64,000 bases of DNA from Breoghania corrubedonensis (GTDB taxonomy: Bacteria; Pseudomonadota; Alphaproteobacteria; Rhizobiales; Stappiaceae), in contig NZ_QAYG01000001.1 in assembly GCF_003053845.1 (NCBI RefSeq), positions 378,078 to 442,077 of the forward strand. Direction: 5' to 3'. Below the pieces are notes generated by a model. The model made no database searches. It was given only the letters and a program-made list of their open reading frames with translations, and was not told the DNA's origin. The position numbers and the translations under genes were made by a program. Of this stretch, positions 28,646 through 38,091 are shown one piece after another. Position 1 is the first letter of the stretch. Every line of letters starts with the position of its first letter.

Positions 28646-29613
28646 GCGACACTCTCATCATCGCCATTCCCTCCAAGGGCCGGCTTCAGGAAAACACCCA
28701 CGCCTTCTTCGCGCGTGCCGGCCTCACCATCCAGCGCCCGGGCGGCGACCGCAATTATCGCGGCCGCATCAAGGGGCTGGACGATGTCGAGATCGCGTTC
28801 CTGTCGGCGTCCGAAATCGCGCGCGAGATCGCGGCCGGCACCGTTCACATGGGCATCACCGGGCTAGACCTGGTGCACGAGAGCATCGACCGGCCGGCGG
28901 AGCTCACCCATCTCGTCGCCTCGCTCGGCTTTGGTGCGGCCGATGTGGTCGTCGCCGTGCCCAAGGCCTGGATCGACGTGGCCACCATGGCGGATCTCTC
29001 CGACGTCGCCTCCGATTTCCGGGGCCGGCATGGCCGCCGGCTGCGCATCGCGACCAAGTACGTGAACCTGACGCGCAGCTTCTTCGCAGCCCACGGCATC
29101 GTCGATTACCGCATCGTGGAATCTGCCGGCGCCACCGAGGGCGCGCCGGCTGCGGGCGCGGCGGAGTTCATCGTCGATATCACCACCACCGGATCAACGC
29201 TTGCCGCCAACGACCTGAAGATCCTCGATGACGGCGTCATCCTGAAGAGCACCGCGCACCTCGTCGCCTCCATGACGGCGCACTGGTCGGGCGAGGCGCT
29301 TGCCGCCGCCCGTGCCATTCTCGACCGCGTCGCGGCTGAGGAAAAGGCGCGCTCGATCAAGGAAATCCGCGCGCTCGTCGCCGATCCGGAAGAGGTTGCG
29401 GGCGTGGCCGCCGACAGCTACGGCGCAACCGCGCCCTTCGGCACGGCGGACGGCCAGCCGCTGGTGCTGCATTGCCCGGTCGCGGAAATCGCCGCATGTG
29501 CGGGCTACCTGCGCGATTCGGGCGCCGCCTCGGTCAGCGTCTCCACGCTCGATTACGTGTTCGAGACCACGAACCCGCTCTTTGACCCGCTTGCCGCCCG
29601 CATCGAAGGATAG
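28642..29613 (+). CDS. hisG: ATP phosphoribosyltransferase HisG, long form
   Basis: The protein has 323 aa. It catalyses the first step of histidine biosynthesis, ATP + PRPP to phosphoribosyl-ATP. The catalytic core (about 1-220) has [27 protein letters not shown] and the PRPP loop [13 protein letters not shown]. HisG proteins that work with HisZ are usually the short form (about 210-230 aa). This one has an extra C-terminal region of about 100 residues ending [20 protein letters not shown], which looks like the ACT-type histidine-binding domain of long-form HisG. It is co-translated with hisZ, and the amidase gene follows after 6 bases. Confidence 0.94.
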   Translation: MSDTLIIAIPSKGRLQENTHAFFARAGLTIQRPGGDRNYRGRIKGLDDVEIAFLSASEIAREIAAGTVHMGITGLDLVHESIDRPAELTHLVASLGFGAADVVVAVPKAWIDVATMADLSDVASDFRGRHGRRLRIATKYVNLTRSFFAAHGIVDYRIVESAGATEGAPAAGAAEFIVDITTTGSTLAANDLKILDDGVILKSTAHLVASMTAHWSGEALAAARAILDRVAAEEKARSIKEIRALVADPEEVAGVAADSYGATAPFGTADGQPLVLHCPVAEIAACAGYLRDSGAASVSVSTLDYVFETTNPLFDPLAARIEG

Positions 29614-29619
29614 TCGTCA

Positions 29620-31050
29620 ATGGACATCGCCGCGCTCGGCGCACGGGACCTTTCCGCCCTCATTCATTCCCGGGAGATTTCCTGCGCCGAGGTGATGGAG
29701 GCGACGCTGTCGCGCATCGCGCGGCTCAATCCGGCGATCAACGCCATCGTCAGCCTGCGCGACGGCGATGCGCTGATGGCGGAAGCGCGGACATGCGACG
29801 AGGAACTCGCAGCCGGGCGCTCGCGCGGCTGGCTGCACGGCATCCCGCAGGCGGTGAAGGACCTCGCCGCCACAAAGGGCCTCACGACCACGCAGGGCTC
29901 GCCGATCTTCCGCGATTTCGTGCCGCTCGAAGACGCGATCCATGTGGCGCGCGTGCGCGCGGCCGGCGCGATCATCATCGGCAAGACCAACACACCCGAA
30001 TTCGGTCTCGGCTCGCACAGCTACAACCCGGTCTTCGGCGTGACGCGCAATCCGTGGGACACCAGCCGGACGGCCGGCGGCTCGTCGGGCGGGGCGGGCG
30101 CGGCGCTCGCCATGCGGCTCGTCAGCGTTGCCGACGGGTCCGACATGATGGGCTCGCTGCGCAACCCGGCCGCCTTCAACAACATCGTTTCGCTGCGTCC
30201 GAGTTTCGGCGTCGTGCCGGCGGGCCCTGCCCCCAACGTCTTCACGCCCGGCCTTTCCACAGAAGGTCCGATGGGCCGTTCTATCGCCGATATCGCCGCT
30301 CTTCTGGCGACGCAGGCCGGCTACGATCCGCGCTGCCCGCAGTCGCTTCCCGGCGACGGCTCGCAATTCGCCGAGATCGCGCCGGCCGATCCCACCGGCA
30401 TCCGCATCGGCTGGATGGGCGATCTCGGCGGCTATCTGCCGTTTGAGGCGGATATTCTCGATATCTGCCGCGATGCGCTCACGGTCTTTGACGACATGGG
30501 ATGCGTCGTGGAGGATGCCGCGCCGGGTTTTGCCATGGAGCGCGTCTGGCACGCCTGGACCACGCAGCGCCACGCGGTCGTCGCCTCCAATCTCAAGGCG
30601 CTCTACGACGATCCGAAGAAGCGCGACCTGCTGAAGCCGGAGGCGATCTGGGAGATCGAGAACGGGCTGAAGCTGTCGGCGACCGATTTCTTCGCGGCGT
30701 CTGCCGAGCGCAGCGCCTGGCACCGGGCCGCGATGCGGCTGTTCGAGACGTACGATTATCTCGTGCTGCCGAGCGCGCAGGTCTTCCCCTTCCCGGCCGA
30801 ATGGACCTGGCCGAAGGAGATCGCCGGCCAGGCGATGGACACCTATCACCGCTGGATGGAGGTGGTGGTGCCTGCCGGCCTTCTCGGCCTGCCCGTTCTG
30901 GCGCTTCCCGCAGGCTTCGGGCGCGAGGGCCTCCCCATGGGCTTCCAGCTCATCGGCCGCCCGCGTTCCGACCGCGAGCTCCTGGCTTTCGGCGCACTCT
31001 ACGAAGAGGCGACAGGCTGGCTCGGGATGGCACCGGAAGTGGCGGAATAG
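29620..31050 (+). CDS. Amidase signature family hydrolase
   Basis: The protein has 476 aa. The catalytic Ser-cisSer-Lys triad of the family can be placed at Lys80 (HGIPQAVKD), Ser155 (TAGGSSGGAG) and Ser179 (DGSDMMGSLRNP). It hydrolyses amide bonds of small substrates in the cytosol. The glutamine-tunnel features of GatA are not evident and no gatB/gatC is near, so a role in tRNA amidation is unlikely. It lies 6 bases after hisG and is probably in the his operon transcript, but a link to histidine metabolism is not established. Confidence 0.92.
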   Translation: MDIAALGARDLSALIHSREISCAEVMEATLSRIARLNPAINAIVSLRDGDALMAEARTCDEELAAGRSRGWLHGIPQAVKDLAATKGLTTTQGSPIFRDFVPLEDAIHVARVRAAGAIIIGKTNTPEFGLGSHSYNPVFGVTRNPWDTSRTAGGSSGGAGAALAMRLVSVADGSDMMGSLRNPAAFNNIVSLRPSFGVVPAGPAPNVFTPGLSTEGPMGRSIADIAALLATQAGYDPRCPQSLPGDGSQFAEIAPADPTGIRIGWMGDLGGYLPFEADILDICRDALTVFDDMGCVVEDAAPGFAMERVWHAWTTQRHAVVASNLKALYDDPKKRDLLKPEAIWEIENGLKLSATDFFAASAERSAWHRAAMRLFETYDYLVLPSAQVFPFPAEWTWPKEIAGQAMDTYHRWMEVVVPAGLLGLPVLALPAGFGREGLPMGFQLIGRPRSDRELLAFGALYEEATGWLGMAPEVAE

Positions 31051-31135
31051 GGCAAGGGCTGCTGCCTTCGCCGCGGTTTTTGCGAGGGGCACCCTTCAAA
31101 AAATGCGCTGACATTCGCCCCCGCACGCCCCTCGC

Positions 31136-33814
31136 CTAGCGCCGGGCCAGCGGCCGCGTCAGGTATCCCAGCGCGACCATCGGGATCGCCGCCAGCGCGA
31201 TCAGGCTCCAGTCGAGAAGCGTCAGGGGCACGGTGGAGAACCAGTCGTTGAAGAGCGGCACGTGAACCACCGCGACCTGCAGCGACAAGGCCAGCGCGAT
31301 TGCCACCAGCAGCCACGGGTTGCGCTTCAGGCCCGAAAACGGACCGTCATCGAGATGGCGGAAGTTGAAGGCGTTGGCCTTTTCCAGCACCACGAAGGCG
31401 GTAAAGGCGAGCGTCTGGGCGTGGAGCTCGCTGGCGCCGGTGGCAAGTGCCTCCCGGAACAGCGCCATCGCCATCAGCGCGATGTAGCCGCCGAGGATCG
31501 TCACCCGGAACCAGTCACCGCGCCCCAGCAGCCGGCTGCCTGGCTTTCTGGGCGGGCGCCGCATCACCGCCTCTTCCGCCGGCTCCGCTCCCAGTGCCAG
31601 CGCGGTCGGCCCGTCGGTGACGAGGTTCATCCAGATGATGTGGATCGGCAGCAGCAACAGCGGCCAGCCGAACAGCACCGCAAGGAAGATACCGATCACC
31701 TCGCCCGCGTTCGACGACAGCAGGTAGCCGACGAACTTGCGGATGTTGTCGTATTGCCGCCGCCCCTCCTCCACCGCGCCGATGATGGAGGCGAAATTGT
31801 CGTCGGTCAGCACCATGTCGGAGGCGCCGCGCGCAACGTCCGTCCCGCGAATACCCATCGCGATGCCGACATCGGCCTGTCTGAGCGCCGGCGCATCGTT
31901 GACCCCGTCGCCCGTCATCGCCGCCACATGACCGGAGCGCTGCAACGCCTCGACGATACGGATCTTGTCGGTCGGCTTTGCGCGGGCGAATACCGCGCCT
32001 TGCGCCAGTGCGTCCGCCAGCGCGGCGTCGTCCATCGTGTCGATCTCGCTGCCGGTCACCGTGCGCTCGGCCGCAAGCCCGATGGATCGCGCGATCGCGG
32101 CCGCCGTCGGTGCGGCGTCGCCGGTGATCATCACCACCGAAATTCGAGCCTCCGACGCAAGCCGCATCGCGTCACGCACCTCGGCGCGCGGCGGATCGAT
32201 GATGCCGACGAGACCCAGAAGCGTCAGATCCGTCTCCACGCTTTCATCCAGCTTTGCCGGCACGCCATGCTCCAGCGTGCGCCGCGCCACCGCGAGAACC
32301 CGCATGCCGCCTTCGGCAAGCGCCGTGAACCGCGCCGTTATCGCCACGTGATCGTCATCGCCGATGGGACGCGCTCCACCCGCCTCCAGAGTGCTCGAAC
32401 AAAGCCCCAGCACGATTTCCGGCGCGCCCTTCACATGGAGAGTGACGGACCCGTCCGCCTCGCGCACCAGCACGCTCATGCGTTTTCGGGCCGAGGTGAA
32501 GGAAACCTCGCCGCAGATGCGCGACCGATCGACAGCGAGCCCCGCCTTGCCGCCGGCCACCAGAAAGGCCGCCTCCGTCGCCTCGCCCAGCGGGCGCGGG
32601 CCGTTTTCACCCTCGATCATCTGGGTGGCGTTGCACCACAGCCCCGTTTCCAGAAGCGCGATCAGACGCGGCTCGTCGGCCGGGTCGAACGGCGAGCCAT
32701 TCTTGAGGAACCGGCCTTTCGGCAGGTAGCCCGAACCCTCCACCTCCACCGAAAGCCCCGGCAACTCGATGCGCGTGATCGTCATCTCGTTGCGCGTCAG
32801 CGTACCGGTCTTGTCGGTGCAGATGACATTTGCCGCCCCCAGTGTTTCCGCCGCCACGAGCCGGCGCATCAGGGCGCGTTTGCGCGCCATGGCGGCCACG
32901 CCGATGGCCAGCGTCACAGTCACGACGGCCGGCAGGCCTTCCGGTACTGCGGCCACCGCCAGCGACACGCCGAACAGCAGCATTTCCTCAAACGGATAGC
33001 CGCGCAGCAGGCCCATGACGGCGACGAGCGCGGCGATGGCCAGCGCCAGTGCGCCAAGCGTGCGGCCCAACGTGCCCAGTTCACGCTGAAGCGGCGTCTC
33101 CTCGCGGTCGATCGATTGCGCAAGCGCGGCGATGCGGCCGAATTCGGTCCGCATGCCGGTGGCGACGACCAACCCGGTCGCATGGCCGTTTGTCACCACC
33201 GTTCCCATGAAGGCGCCGCAATTGCGCTCGGCGAGGATCGTTTCAGCCGGCACGGCCTCCGTACCCTTGGCAACAGCGGCGGATTCGCCGGTGAGCGCGG
33301 ATTCATCGACCGACAGATCGACCGAAGAAACGAGCCGCAAGTCGGCGGGCACCGTATCGCCCGCGCCCAGCAACACCAGATCGCCCGGCACCAGTTCTTC
33401 CGCTGAAATCCGCAGCGCACGCCCCGCGCGCATCACGTGGGCCTTGGGCGCCAGCATGCGCGTCAGCGCTTCCAGCGCACGCTCCGCGCGCGCCTCCTGC
33501 AGGAAGCCCAGCGCGCCGTTGATGACGACGATGGCGAGGATCACCACCATGTCCGTCGTCTCGCCAACCACGGCCGACAACACGGCGGCGGCGACCAGCA
33601 CGGCGATCAGTGCGGACTTGAACTGGCGCGCCAGCAACACCCAGTTGGAGGCGCGGCCGACCTCGGCCAACCTGTTGGGGCCGGCCTGCTCCAGCCGTCT
33701 CGACGCCTCCTCGTCGGAAAGCCCCGCGGTGGACGAGGTTTCAAGCCGTCTTGCCGCTTCGGCGCTTGAGAGCGCATGCCAGTCGTCAGCTTTCGGGGAA
33801 ACGGTCTCGATCAT
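31136..33814 (-). CDS. P2A-type cation ATPase (Ca2+-transporting type)
   Basis: The protein has 892 aa from ATG 33814 with GGGAG upstream. It pumps cations out of the cytosol at the cost of ATP. The phosphorylation motif is DKTGT (Asp334). PEGLP (291-295) in the fourth helix marks the P2 group. The calcium ligands known from SERCA have equivalents: Glu in PEGLP, Asn and Glu in SSNAGEV, Asn/Thr/Asp in NLVTDGPTALALG and Glu in VVLEKANAF. So both Ca2+ sites appear kept, which not all bacterial homologues do. It is a single gene with no obvious partner. Confidence 0.92.
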   Translation of the reverse strand: MIETVSPKADDWHALSSAEAARRLETSSTAGLSDEEASRRLEQAGPNRLAEVGRASNWVLLARQFKSALIAVLVAAAVLSAVVGETTDMVVILAIVVINGALGFLQEARAERALEALTRMLAPKAHVMRAGRALRISAEELVPGDLVLLGAGDTVPADLRLVSSVDLSVDESALTGESAAVAKGTEAVPAETILAERNCGAFMGTVVTNGHATGLVVATGMRTEFGRIAALAQSIDREETPLQRELGTLGRTLGALALAIAALVAVMGLLRGYPFEEMLLFGVSLAVAAVPEGLPAVVTVTLAIGVAAMARKRALMRRLVAAETLGAANVICTDKTGTLTRNEMTITRIELPGLSVEVEGSGYLPKGRFLKNGSPFDPADEPRLIALLETGLWCNATQMIEGENGPRPLGEATEAAFLVAGGKAGLAVDRSRICGEVSFTSARKRMSVLVREADGSVTLHVKGAPEIVLGLCSSTLEAGGARPIGDDDHVAITARFTALAEGGMRVLAVARRTLEHGVPAKLDESVETDLTLLGLVGIIDPPRAEVRDAMRLASEARISVVMITGDAAPTAAAIARSIGLAAERTVTGSEIDTMDDAALADALAQGAVFARAKPTDKIRIVEALQRSGHVAAMTGDGVNDAPALRQADVGIAMGIRGTDVARGASDMVLTDDNFASIIGAVEEGRRQYDNIRKFVGYLLSSNAGEVIGIFLAVLFGWPLLLLPIHIIWMNLVTDGPTALALGAEPAEEAVMRRPPRKPGSRLLGRGDWFRVTILGGYIALMAMALFREALATGASELHAQTLAFTAFVVLEKANAFNFRHLDDGPFSGLKRNPWLLVAIALALSLQVAVVHVPLFNDWFSTVPLTLLDWSLIALAAIPMVALGYLTRPLARR

Positions 33815-34214
33815 GATACTCCCGGTGGATACAGCCGGATGCGCGTGAAACGGAGCTCGCCTCGCGTCATGACCCAGCCCACCTTGACGCTCGCAACGAC
33901 ACGCGCCGTTGCACCTGCCACCGTTCGCGGCTTCCACCCGGCGGCCATCCTATTCCAAAACTCCGATACGACCGCTTCATAAATGGTCGCGCCACGGTGC
34001 GACACACAAATGACCTCTCACGCGGCCTTCATCACCTTGTTATTTGACCCAAGGGAATTTCCGGTCAGATTGAACATGTCGGACGACAGGGACAAGTCCG
34101 AAACGTCGATATCGGGCGATTTGCCGCCGTTCAGGCATTCGCGCCCCCCGGGGTAAAGGCCACGCAATCCGACGCAAAGACCTTGTGGCGCTTTTGACAA
34201 GGCAGGAGAACACC
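33815..34214. other. Intergenic region, no gene seen
   Basis: This stretch separates the divergent ATPase gene and the membrane protein gene and should hold both promoters. I see no strong consensus promoter, hairpin or recognisable small gene. Confidence 0.4.
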
Positions 34215-34706
34215 ATGACCGCCGCTCAGGCCCACGCGGGCGCGCGCGCCCTGTTTCCACCGCTTGTCGTTTCCACGCTGATAACCGCGATCATCGCCGG
34301 CATCGCCGCGGATATCGCGTGGGAGATCTGGGCACGCTTCCTCACGCCGTTCTGGGTGGGCGGCCCGCTGGAGCCGGCGGCGCTGGTTCAGGGCGTGTTC
34401 GGCCTTTCCAGCCGGTTTGCGGCGGAGCTGATCCATCTCGTCGTGGGCGTCGTGTTCTATCCGCTGGGATATATGTTCATCGCACGACCGCTCGCACGCG
34501 TGGCGACGCCGTTCCTGCCGTGGTGGATCGTCGGCCTCGGTTTCGGCGTCGGGCTTTGGGTCTTCGCGCTCTACATCATGGCGCATTTCTTCGCCGGCCA
34601 GCCGCCGTTCCTGGGCTTCATTCCACTCACCTGGGCCTCGCTCGTCGGCCACCTGATCTTCGGGCTGGTGTGCGCTGCGACAGTGCGGTGGCGGGAGAGG
34701 ATGTAG
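34215..34706 (+). CDS. Membrane protein of unknown function, four helices
   Basis: The protein has 163 aa from ATG 34215, with AGGAG (34204-34208) upstream. Four hydrophobic helices are predicted (about 15-38, 55-85, 95-125, 138-157). Motifs such as IAADIAWEIWARFLTP and ELIHLVVGVVFYPLGY resemble the small YagU/DUF1440-like membrane proteins, but the match is not secure. Charged residues inside helices (Asp/Glu in IAWEIW, His in ELIHL and MAHFF) may be functional. Monocistronic, with a repeat element downstream. Confidence 0.75.
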   Translation: MTAAQAHAGARALFPPLVVSTLITAIIAGIAADIAWEIWARFLTPFWVGGPLEPAALVQGVFGLSSRFAAELIHLVVGVVFYPLGYMFIARPLARVATPFLPWWIVGLGFGVGLWVFALYIMAHFFAGQPPFLGFIPLTWASLVGHLIFGLVCAATVRWRERM

Positions 34707-34889
34707 GGACGGCTTGCGGAAAATGATTGCGGCGGGGTACGGATGGTTCTGTGCCTTCGGCCCATCAATTCCACTCCAGAACGAGGTCCTCACCACCTCG
34801 TCAGTGCCGGCTCCGATCCGAGATGCGGCATTGTCCGTGTCGGTCACCGGTCGGGATCACCCTGTTTTGTGCTGTTCTTGAAAACCCTT

Positions 34890-35024
34890 CCAGCGTCATC
34901 CCGGACGCGATGCGGCGCGAAGCGCCGCTTCGCAGAACCGGGACCTATCCTCGGTGTCTGCCACTCAAGGTCCCGGTTCTGCGCGGCAACGTTTCACGTT
35001 GCATCGCGTCCGGGATGACGCTGG
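34890..35024. repeat. Dispersed palindromic repeat, family A (nearly complete)
   Basis: The element is 135 bp long. Its 24-bp ends (34890-34913 and 35001-35024) are exact inverted repeats that begin CCAGCGTCATCCCGGACG, and a second exact 16-bp inverted pair lies inside (34931-34946 and 34968-34983). No transposase is encoded. The gap 34707-35107 holds no gene that I can support. Confidence 0.85.
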
Positions 35025-35107
35025 TGAGACTGAATATCGGACCTGAAATCCAAACTGGACAGCAGTCCTCGGAGCCGGCATTGACGAGAATGTGGTGCCC
35101 GCTCCGC

Positions 35108-35980
35108 TCACTCCCGCCGGTCGGCATACCTCTGCTCTTCCTCGTAATAGGCATCGAAGCCGACGTGCCGCCGCAAGTCGGCAAACGGCAGCAGCATGTC
35201 ATCCGGATGGCGGCCGGCCTTCATCGCCGTCAGCGCCTCGCTCATCGCGCGGGTCGCGGCGGAAAGCAGCGTCAGCGGATAGGCGACGATGCGGTAGCCG
35301 ATCGCTTCCAGTTCCGCCGGCGGCAGGGCCGGTGTCTCGCCGCCTTCCACGATGTTGGCCATGTGCCAGCCCGGCACCTCGCGGCAGATCCGCTCCATCT
35401 CCTCGCGCGATTTCGGCGCCTCAACGAACAGGATGTCCGCACCTGCCGCCTTGAACGCGGCGGCCCGTTCCAGCGCCTCGTCGAGACCGTGCCCATGGCG
35501 GGCGTCGGTGCGCGCCATGATCAGGATATCGGCGCCTTCCTCGCGCGCGTCGGCAGCGGCGCGGATGCGCTCTACAGCCTGCGCACGATCCACCACCAGC
35601 TTGCCCTTGGTATGGCCGCAGCGCTTGGGCGCGACCTGATCCTCGATCATTACCGCCGCGAGCCCGGCTTGCGCGTACCCCTTGACCGTGCGCTTGACGT
35701 TGAGCGCGTTGCCGTAGCCGGTATCGCCGTCGCCGATCACCGGAACGGAGGTGGCGGCGGCGATGTTGCGGGCGCTATCGACCATCTCGCCATAGGAGAT
35801 GAGGCCGGTGTCGGGCGCGCCGATGCGCGCGGCGGCGACGGCGAAGCCGGACATGAAGGTGAGATCGAAACCGGCCTCACCGATCAATCTCGCCGACAAC
35901 CCGTCGAAACAGCACGGCATGACACGGATCTTCGGTTCGGCCAGCAGGGTACGCAGGCGCTGGGCGGGAGAAACTTGCAT
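35108..35980 (-). CDS. Isocitrate lyase/PEP mutase superfamily enzyme
   Basis: The protein has 290 aa from ATG 35980. The (alpha/beta)8 core has VIGDGDTGYGNALNV (metal site), MIEDQVAPKRCGHTKGK (family lid motif of the KKCGH type) and ILIMARTDAR. Members cleave or form C-C or C-P bonds next to a carboxylate, for example oxaloacetate decarboxylase, 2-methylisocitrate lyase or dimethylmalate lyase. I cannot tell the exact substrate. It is the last gene of the TRAP transporter operon, 56 bases after dctM, so it probably acts on the imported acid or its product. Confidence 0.88.
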   Translation of the reverse strand: MQVSPAQRLRTLLAEPKIRVMPCCFDGLSARLIGEAGFDLTFMSGFAVAAARIGAPDTGLISYGEMVDSARNIAAATSVPVIGDGDTGYGNALNVKRTVKGYAQAGLAAVMIEDQVAPKRCGHTKGKLVVDRAQAVERIRAAADAREEGADILIMARTDARHGHGLDEALERAAAFKAAGADILFVEAPKSREEMERICREVPGWHMANIVEGGETPALPPAELEAIGYRIVAYPLTLLSAATRAMSEALTAMKAGRHPDDMLLPFADLRRHVGFDAYYEEEQRYADRRE

Positions 35981-36036
35981 GTACGAATGACCTTTCGGAC
36001 GGATGGCAGTTGATGGCACCGGGACACGCACGGCGC

Positions 36037-37311
36037 CTACATCTTGAACGGGATCCACAAGGCGATGTCGGGCCAGAGGAAGATGGCCAGCACGCTCACC
36101 AGCATCAATGCCAGGAACGGCAGGACGCCGAGCGAGATTTCGCCGAGGCCCGCCTTGCCGACCGCCTGGATGACATAAAGATTCAGGCCCACGGGCGGGG
36201 TGATCAGCGCGCATTCCACCATGATCACGAAGAACACGCCGAACCAGATCGGGTCGATGCCGAGAACGGCGAGCGAGCCCGCCAGCACCGGCACCATGAT
36301 CAGCATCATGGAAAGCGTCTCCATGACGAGGCCCATCAGCAGCAACACGCCGGCGACAAGCAGCACGAAGACACCTTGCGAATCCACCGAGGAAGCAATC
36401 GTCATTGAGATCTCCTGCGGGATCCGGTAGAGCGTGATCGCCTTGCCGAAGACCTTGGCGCCGGCGACGATCAGCAGGATGGCAACCGATGTGGTCATCG
36501 CCTCCACGATCGCTTCCCACAGTTTCTTCCAGGTCAGCGTGCGCAGCACGATCGCGGTGACGATGAGCGCGCCGATAAGCCCGATGGCGGACGCCTCGGT
36601 CGGGGTGAAGGAACCGTCGTAGATGCCGGAGATGATGTAGAAGGCGAGAAATGCCGTGGGCAGCGCGCGCAGCGCTGTCCAGCCGCGCGTCGGCCAGTCG
36701 GCCTTCGGGCTCGGCCGGTAATCGGCGGAAAAGCGCGCATAGAGCATGGCGAAGGCGATGAAGAGGCCCATCAACAGAAGGCCCGGACCGACACCGGCCA
36801 GGAACAGGTTGATGACTGACTCTTCCGTTATCACACCGTAGACGATCATCGGGATCGAGGGCGGTATGAGGATGCCGAGCGTGCCGCCGGCCGCCAGCAG
36901 GCCCAACACGAACTTGCGCGGATAGCCGCGCGCGGTCATTTCCGGGATTGCGACCGTGCCGATGGTGGCGGCTGTTGCGACCGAGGAACCGGAGATGGCG
37001 GCGAAGATCCCGCACGAGACGATTGTCGCGACCGCGAGCCCGCCCGGCCAATGGCCGACCCAGGCCTGCACGGCGGCAAAGAGATCGCGCCCGACCCCGC
37101 CCTTCAGCAGCACGTTCGACATCAGGATGAACAGCGGCACGGCGATCAGCACGAAACTGTCGACCGACGAAAGCAGCCCCTGTGGCACCATCAGCGGCGA
37201 GAAACCGCCGGCGATCAGCAGCAGCAGGCCGAGCCCGCCAAGCGCGAAGGCGACGGGAACGCCGGCCAATAGCAGCGTGAAGAGGCAGACGAGGATGAGA
37301 ACCGTGGTCAC
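36037..37311 (-). CDS. dctM: TRAP transporter large permease DctM
   Basis: The protein has 424 aa. GTG 37311 overlaps the dctQ stop codon (GTGA), so the two are coupled. About 12 membrane helices; the conserved family stretches VPLFILMSNVLL, GIFAAISGSSVATAATIG and GTLGILIPPSIPMI are present. It forms the sodium-driven transport channel of the tripartite transporter. Confidence 0.94.
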   Translation of the reverse strand: MTTVLILVCLFTLLLAGVPVAFALGGLGLLLLIAGGFSPLMVPQGLLSSVDSFVLIAVPLFILMSNVLLKGGVGRDLFAAVQAWVGHWPGGLAVATIVSCGIFAAISGSSVATAATIGTVAIPEMTARGYPRKFVLGLLAAGGTLGILIPPSIPMIVYGVITEESVINLFLAGVGPGLLLMGLFIAFAMLYARFSADYRPSPKADWPTRGWTALRALPTAFLAFYIISGIYDGSFTPTEASAIGLIGALIVTAIVLRTLTWKKLWEAIVEAMTTSVAILLIVAGAKVFGKAITLYRIPQEISMTIASSVDSQGVFVLLVAGVLLLMGLVMETLSMMLIMVPVLAGSLAVLGIDPIWFGVFFVIMVECALITPPVGLNLYVIQAVGKAGLGEISLGVLPFLALMLVSVLAIFLWPDIALWIPFKM

Positions 37312-37826
37312 TGGATGCCCTCCGCCTCAGGCCCCGCGTGGCCAGGAACGGAAGGCCCGTGAAGCGCGGTGCGCAGCGCTTCGGCCAGCGCCTGAAGGCC
37401 CAGCAGCGCGCAGCCGAACGGCACCGCCAATTCCGACCAGACGATCGGGATGTCGAGCATCGAGCCGGTGGTGCGCCCGCGCGACCAGCTGTCATAGGCA
37501 AGCGGCGCGCCATACCACACGACGGCGGCGGCGAAGGCTGCGATGAGCAGCAGGACGACGACTTCCTGAAGCCGGCGCAAGGGCGGCGGCAGGTGGTCGG
37601 TCAGAAGGGTGATGCGGATGTGCTGGCGCCGGTGCAGCAGCCACGCCGCAGCGAGCCAGGTTCCCCACACCAGGCAGAGCTGCGACAGCTCCGCCGCCCA
37701 GATGGTGGGCGCGATGAAGACGTAGCGCATGAAGACTTCGTAGGCGAGCATCAGGCCGGTCGCGAAATAGGCCAGTGCCGCCACCCGGCCTAGGCCTGCC
37801 GAAAGTCGGTCGATCATGGAAAGCAT
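37308..37826 (-). CDS. dctQ: TRAP transporter small permease DctQ
   Basis: The protein has 172 aa from ATG 37826, with AGGA upstream; upstream in-frame codons lie in repeat DNA. Four membrane helices with the usual EVFMRYVF and WAAELSQLCLVWGTWLAAAW motifs. It couples the binding protein to DctM. The gap of 265 bases to dctP contains a dispersed palindrome, but gene order and strand argue for one operon. Confidence 0.92.
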   Translation of the reverse strand: MLSMIDRLSAGLGRVAALAYFATGLMLAYEVFMRYVFIAPTIWAAELSQLCLVWGTWLAAAWLLHRRQHIRITLLTDHLPPPLRRLQEVVVLLLIAAFAAAVVWYGAPLAYDSWSRGRTTGSMLDIPIVWSELAVPFGCALLGLQALAEALRTALHGPSVPGHAGPEAEGIQ

Positions 37827-37913
37827 GGGGATCCTGACAGTCGCCAAGAGTGGAGCGGGAACGCGGCAGACGGCGGGCTTTTCATGAGGAGCGGGAGCGG
37901 GCTTGGGAGCGGG

Positions 37914-38044
37914 GCCCAGCCTTCGAGACGGACCTTGCGGGCCTCCTCGGAATGACGTCGTGCAAGTGATATTTTCTTTGAGAGAACAGCACGATAACGT
38001 CATACTGAGGAGCCGTTGCAGACGGCGTCTCGAAGGATGGGCAC
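37914..38044. repeat. Dispersed palindromic repeat, family C, between dctQ and dctP
   Basis: The arm CCTTCGAGACG with CCTCCT and ATGACG (37914-37957) is mirrored by ACGTCATACTGAGGAG and CGTCTCGAAGGATGGGC (to 38044). As an inverted pair in the transcript it would form a long hairpin inside the TRAP operon mRNA. Confidence 0.75.
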
Positions 38045-38091
38045 CCGCACCGGGAAGCGATCCAGTCCCCGGCCGGAGGCCGTCGGCCGGT

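Noticed and set aside
29620..31050. Amidase considered as GatA
   Set aside because: No gatB or gatC is nearby and GatA-specific features are not evident; it is a generic amidase signature enzyme.
35980..37513. N-terminal extension of the PEP mutase-like protein through dctM
   Set aside because: The extension is an alternative frame of dctM, is Arg/Ala-rich, and the internal ATG gives a normal-length enzyme.
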